Assembly: GCA_965247815.1 (NCBI GenBank)
Contig: CBDFHW010000026.1
Location: 62,001 to 126,000, forward strand
Origin: CBDAQA01 sp965247815
GTDB lineage: Bacteria; Planctomycetota; Phycisphaerae; Tepidisphaerales; Tepidisphaeraceae
Length of the DNA stretch: 64,000 bases
Direction: 5' to 3'
In this document: positions 50,227-58,259 of the stretch, in pieces
Position numbering within the stretch: position 1 is the first letter of the stretch
Layout: the number at the start of each line of letters is the position of its first letter
Made by a program: the position numbers and the translations under genes
The notes under the pieces: model-generated
What the model was told of the DNA's origin: nothing
What the model saw: only the letters and a program-made list of their open reading frames with translations
Database searches by the model: none

Positions 50227-50694
50227 ATGCCGATCCCGGATTTTGTTAGATCGCTTCGAAACAAGATCGGCAACGAACTGATGCTGCTCCCCAGCATCGA
50301 CGCGGTCGTGTTCAATGACGCCGGTGAGGTGCTGCTTCATCGGCGTGCGGATTCGGGACTGTGGTCGCTGATCAGCGGGATCACCGAGCCGGGCGAGCAA
50401 CCGTCGGCAACGGTCGTCCGCGAGGTCTTCGAAGAGACCGGCATCACCGCCGTCCCCGAGCGGATCATCGGCGTGAATTCCACGCCCGTGATTAGCTATC
50501 CCAACGGAGATCGCGCCCAGTACATCGTCATTTGTTTCGTCTGCCGGGCCGAACCCGGTACCCCGAGGGTGAATGACGACGAATCGCTGGAAGTGCGATA
50601 TTTCAAACCTTCGGACGTTCCGAGCCTCCGCGACGACCATTCTCAGAAATTAACGTACGCTCTGCAGAACCAGTCCGCGGCGCAGTTTCGATAG
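50227..50694 (+). CDS. Nudix hydrolase
   Basis: About 155 residues. The Nudix box GITEPGEQPSATVVREVFEE continued by TG fits GX5EX7REUXEEXGU. The protein starts MPIPDFVRSLRNKIGNELM and has the ADSGLWSLISG strand ahead of the box. Substrates of such enzymes are nucleoside diphosphate-linked compounds; which one is not visible. AAAGGAG ribosome binding site 7 bases before the ATG. It lies 28 bases after the beta-helix gene. Confidence 0.93.
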   Translation: MPIPDFVRSLRNKIGNELMLLPSIDAVVFNDAGEVLLHRRADSGLWSLISGITEPGEQPSATVVREVFEETGITAVPERIIGVNSTPVISYPNGDRAQYIVICFVCRAEPGTPRVNDDESLEVRYFKPSDVPSLRDDHSQKLTYALQNQSAAQFR

Positions 50695-50698
50695 CCCC

Positions 50699-50706
50699 CG
50701 TGGCAC
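50699..50706. repeat. CGTGGCAC extragenic motif copy (inverted)
   Basis: CGTGGCAC, the inverse complement of GTGCCACG, lies 5 bases after the Nudix stop, inside a small hairpin with ACCCACG. It is the third copy of the REP-like core in the window. Confidence 0.4.
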
Positions 50707-50745
50707 ACCCACGCGGCCCTGACTACCCATTCGTCGGTGAGGCGA

Positions 50746-50771
50746 TTAACAAAACTTAACATTACTTAACA
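50746..50771 (+). promoter_or_regulatory. Three direct TTAACA repeats at 10-bp period (probable operator)
   Basis: TTAACA occurs at 50746-50751, 50756-50761 and 50766-50771, with starts exactly 10 bases apart, so all face the same side of the helix. An AT-rich stretch with TAATAT (50782-50787) follows and could be the -10 box of a promoter for the HTH gene at 50864. Such head-to-tail hexamers at about one-turn spacing are used by OmpR/PhoB-family regulators; the binding protein is unknown. Confidence 0.6.
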
Positions 50772-50863
50772 GGAAAATACATAATATATCATTTTGCTGC
50801 GAAGTGAACGCCATAACATGTTTTTACTTGATTTTAAGTTTGGGCAAAGTTAGGGTGATCGGT

Positions 50864-51262
50864 ATGAATAAACCACACGCAGAATCTACCGTTCTAGTCC
50901 CCGCATCGCCGGCCGCTTCGACGCAGGCGACGGGCCATGCCTCTCAAACTCTGTTGAGCACGTCGCAGGATGTCGCGATCGAGTGGCTCGCGGGCGGGTC
51001 GTCTATTTCCGACGCCGCTCAGGCGGCGGGCGTCTGCCGGCAAACTGTCAGCACGTGGTTGCGAAATGACCCCGATTTTCAAGCCGTTCTTCACAGCTGG
51101 CGAGAACAGACGCTCGCGCTGGCGCGTGACCGGCTGACCGCGATGACCGAAGCCGCTTTGGACACCTTGAACCAGGCGGTGTCCGCCAAGCACGACGTCC
51201 GCGCGGCGCAGTTCGTCCTCCGACAAATGGGCGTCGGGGTCGCGTCTGAAGTGAAAAAATAG
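50864..51262 (+). CDS. Helix-turn-helix protein of unknown function
   Basis: About 132 residues. After a Ser/Thr/Ala-rich start it has a homeodomain-like HTH (AIEWLAGGSSISDAAQAAGV, then RQTVSTWLRNDPDF) resembling the small-terminase or transposase type, and a C-terminal helical part (ALARDRLTAMTEAALDTLNQ). I do not recognise a named family. A longer frame opens at 50804 but its first 20 residues are hydrophobic and it lies in the AT-rich promoter; AGGGTGA precedes the ATG at 50864. The three upstream TTAACA repeats may bind a regulator or this protein itself. Confidence 0.7.
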   Translation: MNKPHAESTVLVPASPAASTQATGHASQTLLSTSQDVAIEWLAGGSSISDAAQAAGVCRQTVSTWLRNDPDFQAVLHSWREQTLALARDRLTAMTEAALDTLNQAVSAKHDVRAAQFVLRQMGVGVASEVKK

Positions 51263-51290
51263 CGCCTTCGGGTTTAATTCAGACTCAGAA

Positions 51291-51319
51291 CCGGGCCCCG
51301 AACCAGTCTCGGGGCCCGG
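51291..51319 (+). terminator. Probable terminator hairpin after the HTH gene
   Basis: An 11-bp perfect stem (CCGGGCCCCGA at 51291-51301 with TCGGGGCCCGG at 51309-51319) lies 28 bases after the stop of the HTH gene. It is strong but not followed by a good T-run. Confidence 0.65.
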
Positions 51320-51396
51320 CTCGCTGTAATCGCCTTTATTGTTCTCGGGACCTCCGTGGTGTTGCTAGCAGCAATCACGCTTGGGAGTTCAGTCCG

Positions 51397-51415
51397 AAGC
51401 CGGATATGCCGGCTT
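51397..51415 (+). promoter_or_regulatory. Small hairpin in the trxB leader
   Basis: AAGCCGG (51397-51403) and CCGGCTT (51409-51415) form a 7-bp stem with an ATATG loop, 34 bases before the trxB start. It may be an attenuator or the end of the upstream message. Confidence 0.35.
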
Positions 51416-51449
51416 TCATCCTCGCCGCCGATGCCTAGAATCATGACAT

Positions 51450-52445
51450 ATGTCAGAAAAACTTGTCATCATCGGATCCGGGCCCGCGGGTTGGACGGCT
51501 GCTATTTACGCCGGTCGGGCGAACCTGAATCCGGTCGTCTACGAAGGCTCGTACACGGCCGATACGCTGCCGCTCGGACAGCTGAACCTTACCCACGAAG
51601 TCGAAAATTTCCCCGGGTTCCCCAAGGGCATTCAAGGCCCGCAGCTCATGCTCGATATGCGTGAGCAGGCCGAGCGCGTCGGCACGAAAATCGTCACTGA
51701 AAGTATTGTCGATCTTGACCTGTCGAAACGGCCGTTCACGTTGACCGACACCAACGGCGAAAAGATCGAAGCCGAGGCGGTGATCCTCGCCACCGGCGCG
51801 GTCGCCAATTACCTGGGTCTCGAATCCGAACACAAATTCAAAAACCACGGCGTCTCCGCCTGCGCAGTCTGCGACGGCGCACTCCCCCGGTTCCGCAACA
51901 AACCGGTCATCGTCGTCGGTGGTGGTGACTCGGCGTGTGAAGAAGCCTCGCACCTTTCGAAGTTCGCCAGTGTCGTCTACATGGTCTACCGCAAAGACCG
52001 CTGCGGCATGCGCGCCAGCCCGATCATGGCCGACCGCGTTCTGGCCAATCCGAAGATCAAACCGGTCTGGCACAGCGTTGTCGAGGAAGTTCTCGGTCAA
52101 CCCGAACACGGCATGACCGGCGTCCGCGTGAAACACGTCAAGACCGGCGAGACGCAGACGATCGACGCGCTCGGCATGTTCGTCGCGATCGGGCACACGC
52201 CCAACACGCGGTTCCTTAAAGGGCAGCTAGAAACCGACAAGGAAGGATTCATCGTCCTGAAAGACAAGGCCCGGACGCTGACCAGCGTCGAAGGCGTCTT
52301 CGCCGCCGGGGACGTTGCCGACCCGCTTTATAAACAGGCGATCACCGCCGCCGCGATGGGCTGCAAGGCGGCGCTGGACGCCGAGCGGTGGCTCGAAACG
52401 CAGGAAACGCATGTCGAACAGCCGATGAAATCCCAATGGGAATAG
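51450..52445 (+). CDS. trxB: Thioredoxin reductase TrxB
   Basis: 331 residues. FAD motif GSGPAGWTAAIYA at the N-terminus, redox-active CAVC in VSACAVCDGALP, NADPH motif VVGGGDSACEEA with a later VYRKDRCGMRAS block, and the C-terminal FAD-binding FAAGDVADPLYKQA. These give the standard low-molecular-weight thioredoxin reductase. It reduces thioredoxin with NADPH in the cytoplasm, unlike the fused protein at 19006-20652, which lacks the CxxC. Confidence 0.95.
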   Translation: MSEKLVIIGSGPAGWTAAIYAGRANLNPVVYEGSYTADTLPLGQLNLTHEVENFPGFPKGIQGPQLMLDMREQAERVGTKIVTESIVDLDLSKRPFTLTDTNGEKIEAEAVILATGAVANYLGLESEHKFKNHGVSACAVCDGALPRFRNKPVIVVGGGDSACEEASHLSKFASVVYMVYRKDRCGMRASPIMADRVLANPKIKPVWHSVVEEVLGQPEHGMTGVRVKHVKTGETQTIDALGMFVAIGHTPNTRFLKGQLETDKEGFIVLKDKARTLTSVEGVFAAGDVADPLYKQAITAAAMGCKAALDAERWLETQETHVEQPMKSQWE

Positions 52446-52449
52446 AAAG

Positions 52450-52468
52450 CCGCCGATGCCATCGGCGG
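52450..52468 (+). terminator. Terminator-type hairpin after trxB
   Basis: An 8-bp perfect stem (CCGCCGAT/ATCGGCGG) with a 3-nt GCC loop, 5 bases after the trxB stop. A T-run is absent. Confidence 0.5.
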
Positions 52469-52505
52469 TCTGGGTGTGACTCAGCGGAAGTAATTCCTAA
52501 ACAAC

Positions 52506-52898
52506 ATGACTGCTGAACCGACATCCTTGCCAAGCCCCCGTCATTTGTTTCCCCGCACCCATCGGCTAAGCGGCAAGCTCGCCTTCTCCCGCGTGTATGA
52601 CGAAAAGGTAAAAGAGTCCCGCGGCCCGCTCGTCGCCTACTCGCGACCCAACGGTCTGGACCACCCGCGGCTGGGGCTCAGCGTCTCCCGCCGGGTGGGC
52701 GCCGCGCCGGTTAGAAACCGTTTCAAGCGGCTCATCCGTGAGGCGTTCCGATCGCACCAGCACGACCTGCCGACCGGTTACGATCTGATCATTGTCGTGC
52801 GTCCGCACAAACAAATGATCCTCGCGGAATATCAGAAGCTGATGACTCAGCTGATGCTCAAATCGCACTGGCTTTGGACCCGACGAAACTCGACCTGA
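52506..52898 (+). CDS. rnpA: Ribonuclease P protein component
   Basis: 130 residues; binds the catalytic RNA and helps process tRNA 5' ends. Family blocks are HRLSGKLAFSRVYDEKV, GLSVSRRVGAAPVRNRFKRLIREAFR (split here: the RNR motif is in VRNRFKRLIRE) and DLIIVVRPH. rpmH, which normally sits just upstream of rnpA, is absent; trxB lies upstream instead. yidD follows after 2 bases. Confidence 0.93.
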   Translation: MTAEPTSLPSPRHLFPRTHRLSGKLAFSRVYDEKVKESRGPLVAYSRPNGLDHPRLGLSVSRRVGAAPVRNRFKRLIREAFRSHQHDLPTGYDLIIVVRPHKQMILAEYQKLMTQLMLKSHWLWTRRNST

Positions 52899-52900
52899 AC

Positions 52901-53107
52901 ATGCGGTGGGTGCTGATCCAGCTCATTCTCGTCTACCGGGTGACCGTCGGCCGACTGCTCGGCGGGCAATGCCGGTTCGTGCCGACGTGCAGCCAGTACG
53001 CGATCGATGCCGTTCAAAAACACGGCCCAGTCACTGGTTCCTGGCGTGCCGCCAAACGGATCTGCCGCTGCCACCCCTGGGGCGGCAAAGGTTACGATCC
53101 GGCGTGA
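52901..53107 (+). CDS. yidD: Membrane protein insertion efficiency factor YidD
   Basis: 68 residues; assists YidC-type insertion. The signature CRFVPTCSQYAIDAVQKHG and RICRCHPWGGKGYDP are seen, with an amphipathic N-terminus (VLIQLILVYRVTV). It starts 3 bases after the rnpA stop. The 3' end overlaps the convergent membrane protein gene by 16 bases. Confidence 0.93.
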   Translation: MRWVLIQLILVYRVTVGRLLGGQCRFVPTCSQYAIDAVQKHGPVTGSWRAAKRICRCHPWGGKGYDPA

Positions 53108-53844
53108 ACGTGATACCCACGGAACGCACGCTGCGCCGGCGACACAAGCGTCAGCAGCTCACCCCGCGGCGACACGTCCGCCCATTCGCTGACAACGAGG
53201 TAGGCCAGTACCTGCCGCAGGTGGAACGGATTCTCGCCGTGAAGCAGCAACGTCCGCGGATCGATGCCGACCGGTTCGACCGCGAGCTTCGCGAGAATTA
53301 CTGCCGCACGGTGCCGGTCGACGCCCCGCAGCTTTGCTCGTACCCACATCGTTTTTAACGCGTCGATTACGAGAAACTCGCCGTACAGAAACCCTAAGAA
53401 AATTATGATCAGTGCGAATGCCGCTAAGGGATTGTCACGCCCGCCGCTCGACTCGGTCGAGGAGTCGAGCAGTTGCTCGGCCACGTCAGCCCTTGATTCC
53501 TTGCGAAGCGCGAGCGCTAGCGGCAGGGTCAACGCCACCAGCGTTCCATCGATGAGCGTGTAGTCGTGCAATCGATTCCGGTTTAATTCGTTTGCCGGAA
53601 AATGATGTGACTCGGCCACGCGTGCCGCGATCGAAATCAGCGTCGCGGGTACGACGACGGTCAGTACCGCAATGATCCCGCAACCAATTGCTAGCAGTGT
53701 CCGGAATCTGCGTCGTAGCGCCAGCTCGCGATCTCGCATCCGCCCGTAAGCGGCTAGCGCGGTCGCCGTGATGTTCGGCTTCAACGGCGGGCCCAATCTC
53801 CAAGGCCGAACGGGAGTGAAAGGTCGGGTTTGTGACGTCCCCAT
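53092..53844 (-). CDS. Membrane protein of unknown function
   Basis: About 250 residues from the ATG at 53844. A polar N-terminus precedes a transmembrane helix (about 52-75, AIGCGIIAVLTVVVPATLI), a second helix near 107-120 (LIDGTLVALTLPLALAL), and a third at about 150-170 (LAAFALIIIFLGFLYGEFL). The C-terminal 75 residues have a HRAAVILAKLAVEPVG block that looks like a small helical domain (LRQVLAYLVVSEWADV). I recognise no family. It converges on yidD and is divergent from the next dehydrogenase gene, 113 bases away. Confidence 0.6.
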   Translation of the reverse strand: MGTSQTRPFTPVRPWRLGPPLKPNITATALAAYGRMRDRELALRRRFRTLLAIGCGIIAVLTVVVPATLISIAARVAESHHFPANELNRNRLHDYTLIDGTLVALTLPLALALRKESRADVAEQLLDSSTESSGGRDNPLAAFALIIIFLGFLYGEFLVIDALKTMWVRAKLRGVDRHRAAVILAKLAVEPVGIDPRTLLLHGENPFHLRQVLAYLVVSEWADVSPRGELLTLVSPAQRAFRGYHVHAGS

Positions 53845-53956
53845 CCGCACAATGTTACCGCGACGAGATATCGATTCTTTCCGGAAGCGGCTACAAAGCC
53901 CTCCGATGTTTATACTGTGAATCGAGCAACTGCTCGGCAAACCTAAGGAATTATCG

Positions 53957-54895
53957 ATGCGTAAATGGACCGCAGCAAATATTCCGTCTCAGGCCGGCAA
54001 GCTGGCGATCATCACCGGGTCCAACAGCGGCATTGGTAAATGGACCGCGTTGGAACTCGCCCGGGCCGGCGCCAGGGTCGTGCTCGCGTGTCGGAGCACT
54101 ACCAAAGCGGACGACGCGCGGCGTGAGATTATCTCCGCCGTCCCGTCGGCGCAGGTCGATCTCGAAGCGCTCGACCTGTCTGACCTGAAATCAGTCCGCG
54201 ATTTTGCGGCACGAATGCTCCGCCGGGAGACGCCGGTCGATCTGCTGATCAATAACGCCGGTGTGATGATGCCGGCCCGGCGGACCACCACCGCGGACGG
54301 TTTCGAACTGCAGTTCGGCACCAATCACCTCGGGCACTTCGCGCTCACCGCACTGATGTTGCCGGCGATCCTTGCTGCCCCGTCGGCGCGGGTCGTTTCG
54401 GTCGCGTCCATCGCGCACAAAGATGCCGAGATTCATTTCGACGACCTGCAGGGCGAGCGGTCCTACGGCGCGTGGAAATGGTACGGGCAGTCGAAGCTGG
54501 CCAATATCCTGTTCGGGTTCGAGTTGGAAAGAAGGCTGCGTAAATCCGGAACAAGCGTGCGGAGCATCGTCGCGCATCCAGGAGTTTCGAACACCAGTCT
54601 CTTTTTCAACGGCCCCGGTCGCGGTTCCCGGTTGCTCGGAATGATCGGCGGTTTGGTGATTCGGCTCGTCGGTCAGTCGGCCGAGAGGGGGGCGCTCCCG
54701 ACGCTGTACGCGTCCACGGCTCCCGAGGCGGGTGGTGGCAGATACTACGGCCCGAATGGGATCAAAGAATACCGGGGCTATCCGGTCGAAGTGGAGGCGC
54801 GCCCGCAGGCCCACGACCTCGCCGCGGCAACCCGGCTGTGGGAGATCTCGGAGCAGCTGACCGGCGTTACGTTCGCGCCGCTTACGCGCGGTTAA
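53957..54895 (+). CDS. Short-chain dehydrogenase (retinol dehydrogenase-like)
   Basis: 312 residues of the SDR family. Cofactor motif TGSNSGIG, then LINNAGVMMP, the catalytic Ser in SVASIAHK, and Tyr/Lys in WYGQSKLAN. The DGFELQFGTNHLGHFALT block is typical of the retinol dehydrogenase/WW-oxidoreductase type. The C-terminal part includes ERGALPTLYASTAPEAGGG. The substrate is unknown. The start codon begins 113 bases after the divergent membrane gene. Confidence 0.88.
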   Translation: MRKWTAANIPSQAGKLAIITGSNSGIGKWTALELARAGARVVLACRSTTKADDARREIISAVPSAQVDLEALDLSDLKSVRDFAARMLRRETPVDLLINNAGVMMPARRTTTADGFELQFGTNHLGHFALTALMLPAILAAPSARVVSVASIAHKDAEIHFDDLQGERSYGAWKWYGQSKLANILFGFELERRLRKSGTSVRSIVAHPGVSNTSLFFNGPGRGSRLLGMIGGLVIRLVGQSAERGALPTLYASTAPEAGGGRYYGPNGIKEYRGYPVEVEARPQAHDLAAATRLWEISEQLTGVTFAPLTRG

Positions 54896-54930
54896 CTGCA
54901 TTTAGATTACAAGCAATTGTCGTTGCGTGC

Positions 54931-55242
54931 TCACTGCGATTCGGCCCCGACCTCGAAGCTGCCTTCGCCGGTCTGCCGTTGTGAGACGACCCGGACCTTC
55001 ATCCCCGGCGGGATCAAGGTGTCGAAGCTCTCCAACTGATACCTGCGTTCGAGTACCAGTTCTGTTTCGGATTGCAGGCCGATTCCGCCGACGGAAATTT
55101 CGATGACAGTGACCCTAATCGGCGGCTCACCGACATGGATAAGCGTCGCCGGGATACTCAGGCGGTGACGGTTTCCGCGACGCCGGTTCTGAGCGATGGG
55201 GGAGCTTTTGGTGCTCATAGCAACGGGGGGTCTTGCGTCCAT
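54931..55242 (-). CDS. PilZ-domain protein (c-di-GMP receptor candidate)
   Basis: About 103 residues. The PilZ RxxxR motif is in NRRRGNRHRLSIPATL and the second conserved block, D/NxSxxG, corresponds to EISVGGIGL. These two motifs bind c-di-GMP in PilZ proteins. It could read c-di-GMP made by the diguanylate cyclase at 36298, but this is only an inference. Starts at 55281 (TTG), 55242 (ATG) and 55218 (ATG) are possible; none has a strong ribosome binding site. It lies convergently after the short-chain dehydrogenase gene and divergently from the GT87 gene. Confidence 0.7.
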   Translation of the reverse strand: MDARPPVAMSTKSSPIAQNRRRGNRHRLSIPATLIHVGEPPIRVTVIEISVGGIGLQSETELVLERRYQLESFDTLIPPGMKVRVVSQRQTGEGSFEVGAESQ

Positions 55243-55422
55243 GCCGTCGTCATCGGGCTCAAGACTGTCGCGCTGAATCAAAAGCTGACGGCACGTCTGA
55301 TAGAAACAACGCTCGCCGCGGTCGGCCGGCCGGTTTTAATGTTTATTCAGTCTTTGATGAACTTGCCGTGCCGTGTAGCATCGCGGCGGCGACACGGACC
55401 GAGCCAAAGCGACACCATCAAG

Positions 55423-56733
55423 ATGACCAACGCCCGCCTCCCTTCGAACGATGAACCCGGCAGTGCTAAGCTCGAACGCCCGCTCAGGTGTGTGCTGCTG
55501 GCTCTGCTGCTCGCGATTTTTATCTACCTGACCGTCAGCGTGAACATTCGCATCAGCCACGGGCATTCCGGTGATTTTCGGCATTTCTATTTCGCCGCCG
55601 AGGCGATGCTCCGCCACACCGACATCTTCAAGTCCGGAACCAAGGGGTATCTTTACCCGCCCCTTATCGCATTTCTGTACACCCCGGTCGTCCCGTTCGG
55701 GTTTGTTACAGCCCAGCGGGTGATGCTGCTGGTCAACACGCTGCTCACGCTCGGCGGGATCCTGCTGGTGACTGCCGAGTTCCTCGACCGCTTCGAAGTC
55801 GGTGCCAAACGCCGGACGCTTTTCTACGCCGCGGCGTTGCTCGGCGCGGTGTTGAACGTCGACAAGATTCGCACCGAGCTGCAGATGTTTCAGACCAACG
55901 CGACCATGTTTTTCATGTTCGCCCTTTCGCTGCGTTTGCTCGACCGAAAGCCGGTCCTGGCCGGCATTCCGCTCGGATTTATTTTCAACATCAAGTACCT
56001 GTCGCTGGGGATGATGCCCTGGTTGATCGTCCGCCGGCGGTGGGGGACCGCGGCGGCGTGCGTGATGTCAGCGGTGTTTTTTGCGATCCTTCCGGCGACG
56101 GTCTCCGGCTGGAAATCGAACAATGCCGCGCTCGCAACGTCGTACGGCGGCCTGTTGAAGATGGTCGGAATTCATACCGGCACCAGCGAGCAGGCGAACG
56201 TGGAAGACATTAAAGACCTTCTCTCCTGCTCGATCACCAGCGCGATGGCCCGCACGCCGTTAAACGAAGGCAACGAAAAGGTGGGTTTGGTTTTCGCGGC
56301 TACGATCGCCGCTGCTTCGGTGGGATTCGTGGCCTGGCTTTACCGAAAAAACGGAATGCCGCTGCTTCAATGGCCGGCCGCCAGATATCAACTATCCCAG
56401 CCGTGGAAGGCCGTCATCGGGCTCGAGTTCATAGCGATCGTCATGGCCACGCTGGTCTTCAGCCCGCAGACCAATACCCGGCACCTGCTGCTGGTATTGC
56501 TGCTGACGATCCCCGCCGCGGTGCTGCTTTTGACCCCACGGCCCGGCGAACCGCGGGTCGCATTGGTCCTCGCCGTGGTCCTGCTGTTCGCCGGTTTTGT
56601 TTTTCCGTTCGGGAACAGCTCCAAGCATGTGTCGATGCTCTGGTTCGGTGTCGGCGGGCAGTGCTGGTGCCTGCTGATTGCCCTGTTCGCGATCGTGTCG
56701 TCGGCGCTATTACGGGCCCGTCACACCGAGTGA
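55423..56733 (+). CDS. GT87-family (DUF2029) glycosyltransferase 2
   Basis: About 436 residues with about 10 transmembrane helices and the DUF2029 motifs SGDFRHFYFAAEAML and KGYLYPPLIAFLYTP near the N-terminus. It is a polyprenol-linked hexosyltransferase of the GT-C fold, paralogous to the one at 17489. The upstream frame back to 55072 is open but runs through the promoter and the PilZ gene on the other strand; the ATG at 55423 gives a usual N-terminus. The next gene converges on it, 4 bases away. Confidence 0.75.
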   Translation: MTNARLPSNDEPGSAKLERPLRCVLLALLLAIFIYLTVSVNIRISHGHSGDFRHFYFAAEAMLRHTDIFKSGTKGYLYPPLIAFLYTPVVPFGFVTAQRVMLLVNTLLTLGGILLVTAEFLDRFEVGAKRRTLFYAAALLGAVLNVDKIRTELQMFQTNATMFFMFALSLRLLDRKPVLAGIPLGFIFNIKYLSLGMMPWLIVRRRWGTAAACVMSAVFFAILPATVSGWKSNNAALATSYGGLLKMVGIHTGTSEQANVEDIKDLLSCSITSAMARTPLNEGNEKVGLVFAATIAAASVGFVAWLYRKNGMPLLQWPAARYQLSQPWKAVIGLEFIAIVMATLVFSPQTNTRHLLLVLLLTIPAAVLLLTPRPGEPRVALVLAVVLLFAGFVFPFGNSSKHVSMLWFGVGGQCWCLLIALFAIVSSALLRARHTE

Positions 56734-56736
56734 CTG

Positions 56737-58188
56737 TCAGACCGAGTAATCCAGGTAAACGGTTTTCACCTTAGAGTAAAAATCGACGGCCGACGCGCCC
56801 TGTTCCTTAAACGAGTCGGTGCTGGAATTTTTGACCCCGCCGAACGGAGCCTGCAGCGCGAGCCCGGTGCTGATCTGGTTGATCTTCACGACACCGGCCT
56901 CGATCCGCTCGGCGTACGTCATCGCCTTTTTCAGGTCCTTCGTGACGATGCTCGCGCTGAGCCCGACGTCGACGCCGTTGGCCAATGCGATCGCGTGATC
57001 GAAATCGGTCGCGGTCATCACCGCCAGCACGGGCCCGAACACTTCGTCGGTGGCGATCTTCATCGACGGAAGCACGTCCGCGATCACGGTCGGCTGAATG
57101 AAATACCCGTTCGAATAACCGCCGGTAGACAACGGCTCACCGCCGGCCAGGAACGAAGCGCCTTCGGCCCGGGCGGTTTTCAGATGACCCAGGATTTTGT
57201 CGAACTGTGGCTTGCTGACCACGGGTCCGACTTCGACGCCGGCTTCCAGGCCGTTGCCCACTTTCATCGATTTTGCCTTCGCGACCAGCCGCTCGATCAG
57301 GGGGCCTGCGACCGATTTCTCGACGATCACCCTGCTCGTAGCGGTGCACGCCTGCCCGGTCAAACCGAACCCGGCGCGGACGATCAGACTGACGGCCAGA
57401 TCCAGATCGGCGTCGGCGAGCACGATCGTGGGATTTTTCCCGCCCATCTCCATCTGCGCCCGGGCCATCCGGGGCGCGATCTGTTGATAGACCTGTGACC
57501 CGACCGCGTGCGAACCGGTGAACGACACCGCACGGACGGCACGGTTCCCCGCCAGCGCCTGACCGGCCGCGGCGCCCTGACCGGTGATGACGTTGAGCAC
57601 CCCGGCCGGGAGCCCGGCGTCGGCGAGCACTCGTGCGATTTCGAACGACATCGCCGGCGCGAGTGGTGACGGTTTCAACACCGCGGTGTTCCCGCACAGC
57701 AAACACGGCGCGAGCTTCCAGACCGGGATCGCGATCGGGAAATTCCAAGGCGTGATCAGCGCGACCACGCCGAGCGGTTCGCGGCGGGTGTACAGCAGAT
57801 TGCCCGGCAGGTCGTGCGGTATCGTCTGCCCGCCGAGCGTGTAACTCAACCCCCCAAAAAATCGGAAGATGTCGGCCGATCGCTGCACTTCACCGGTCGC
57901 CTCGGCCAGGGTTTTACCTTCTTCCCGCACGAGCAATTTCGACAGCTCGTCTTTTCGCGACTCGATCCACTGCGACGCCTTGCTCAGGATCCGCCCGCGG
58001 GCGACCGGGGTCTGCGCGGCCCAGGCGGCAAATGCTTTCGATGCCGCGCTCACAGCATCGTCGGCATCAGAAGCGCCGGCGTCCGTGTAAGTGGCGACCG
58101 CCTCGCGTGTGTCTGCCGGGTTGTAAGTCGTAAACGTGTTCGTCGGAGCCGCCCGGTTCCCTGCGATGAAATTCGAATATGAGTTCAT
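56737..58188 (-). CDS. NAD(P)-dependent aldehyde dehydrogenase
   Basis: About 483 residues. The catalytic Cys is in GLTGQACTATSR, the general-base Glu in AQMEMGGKNP, and the NAD-binding TPWNFPIAIPVWK and SFTGSHAVGSQ blocks are present. The family resembles alpha-ketoglutarate semialdehyde or succinate semialdehyde dehydrogenase; the substrate cannot be decided here. The ATG at 58188 is used; a longer frame opens at 58224. It lies 71 bases after the PQQ protein gene on the same strand, but a link between the two is not clear. Confidence 0.9.
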   Translation of the reverse strand: MNSYSNFIAGNRAAPTNTFTTYNPADTREAVATYTDAGASDADDAVSAASKAFAAWAAQTPVARGRILSKASQWIESRKDELSKLLVREEGKTLAEATGEVQRSADIFRFFGGLSYTLGGQTIPHDLPGNLLYTRREPLGVVALITPWNFPIAIPVWKLAPCLLCGNTAVLKPSPLAPAMSFEIARVLADAGLPAGVLNVITGQGAAAGQALAGNRAVRAVSFTGSHAVGSQVYQQIAPRMARAQMEMGGKNPTIVLADADLDLAVSLIVRAGFGLTGQACTATSRVIVEKSVAGPLIERLVAKAKSMKVGNGLEAGVEVGPVVSKPQFDKILGHLKTARAEGASFLAGGEPLSTGGYSNGYFIQPTVIADVLPSMKIATDEVFGPVLAVMTATDFDHAIALANGVDVGLSASIVTKDLKKAMTYAERIEAGVVKINQISTGLALQAPFGGVKNSSTDSFKEQGASAVDFYSKVKTVYLDYSV

Positions 58189-58259
58189 GAGTCCAATGTT
58201 TCTCTGAGATTCCCGGTGCGACATCCGCGACAGAAGAGAATCGATGTCGGCAAGAAAAC

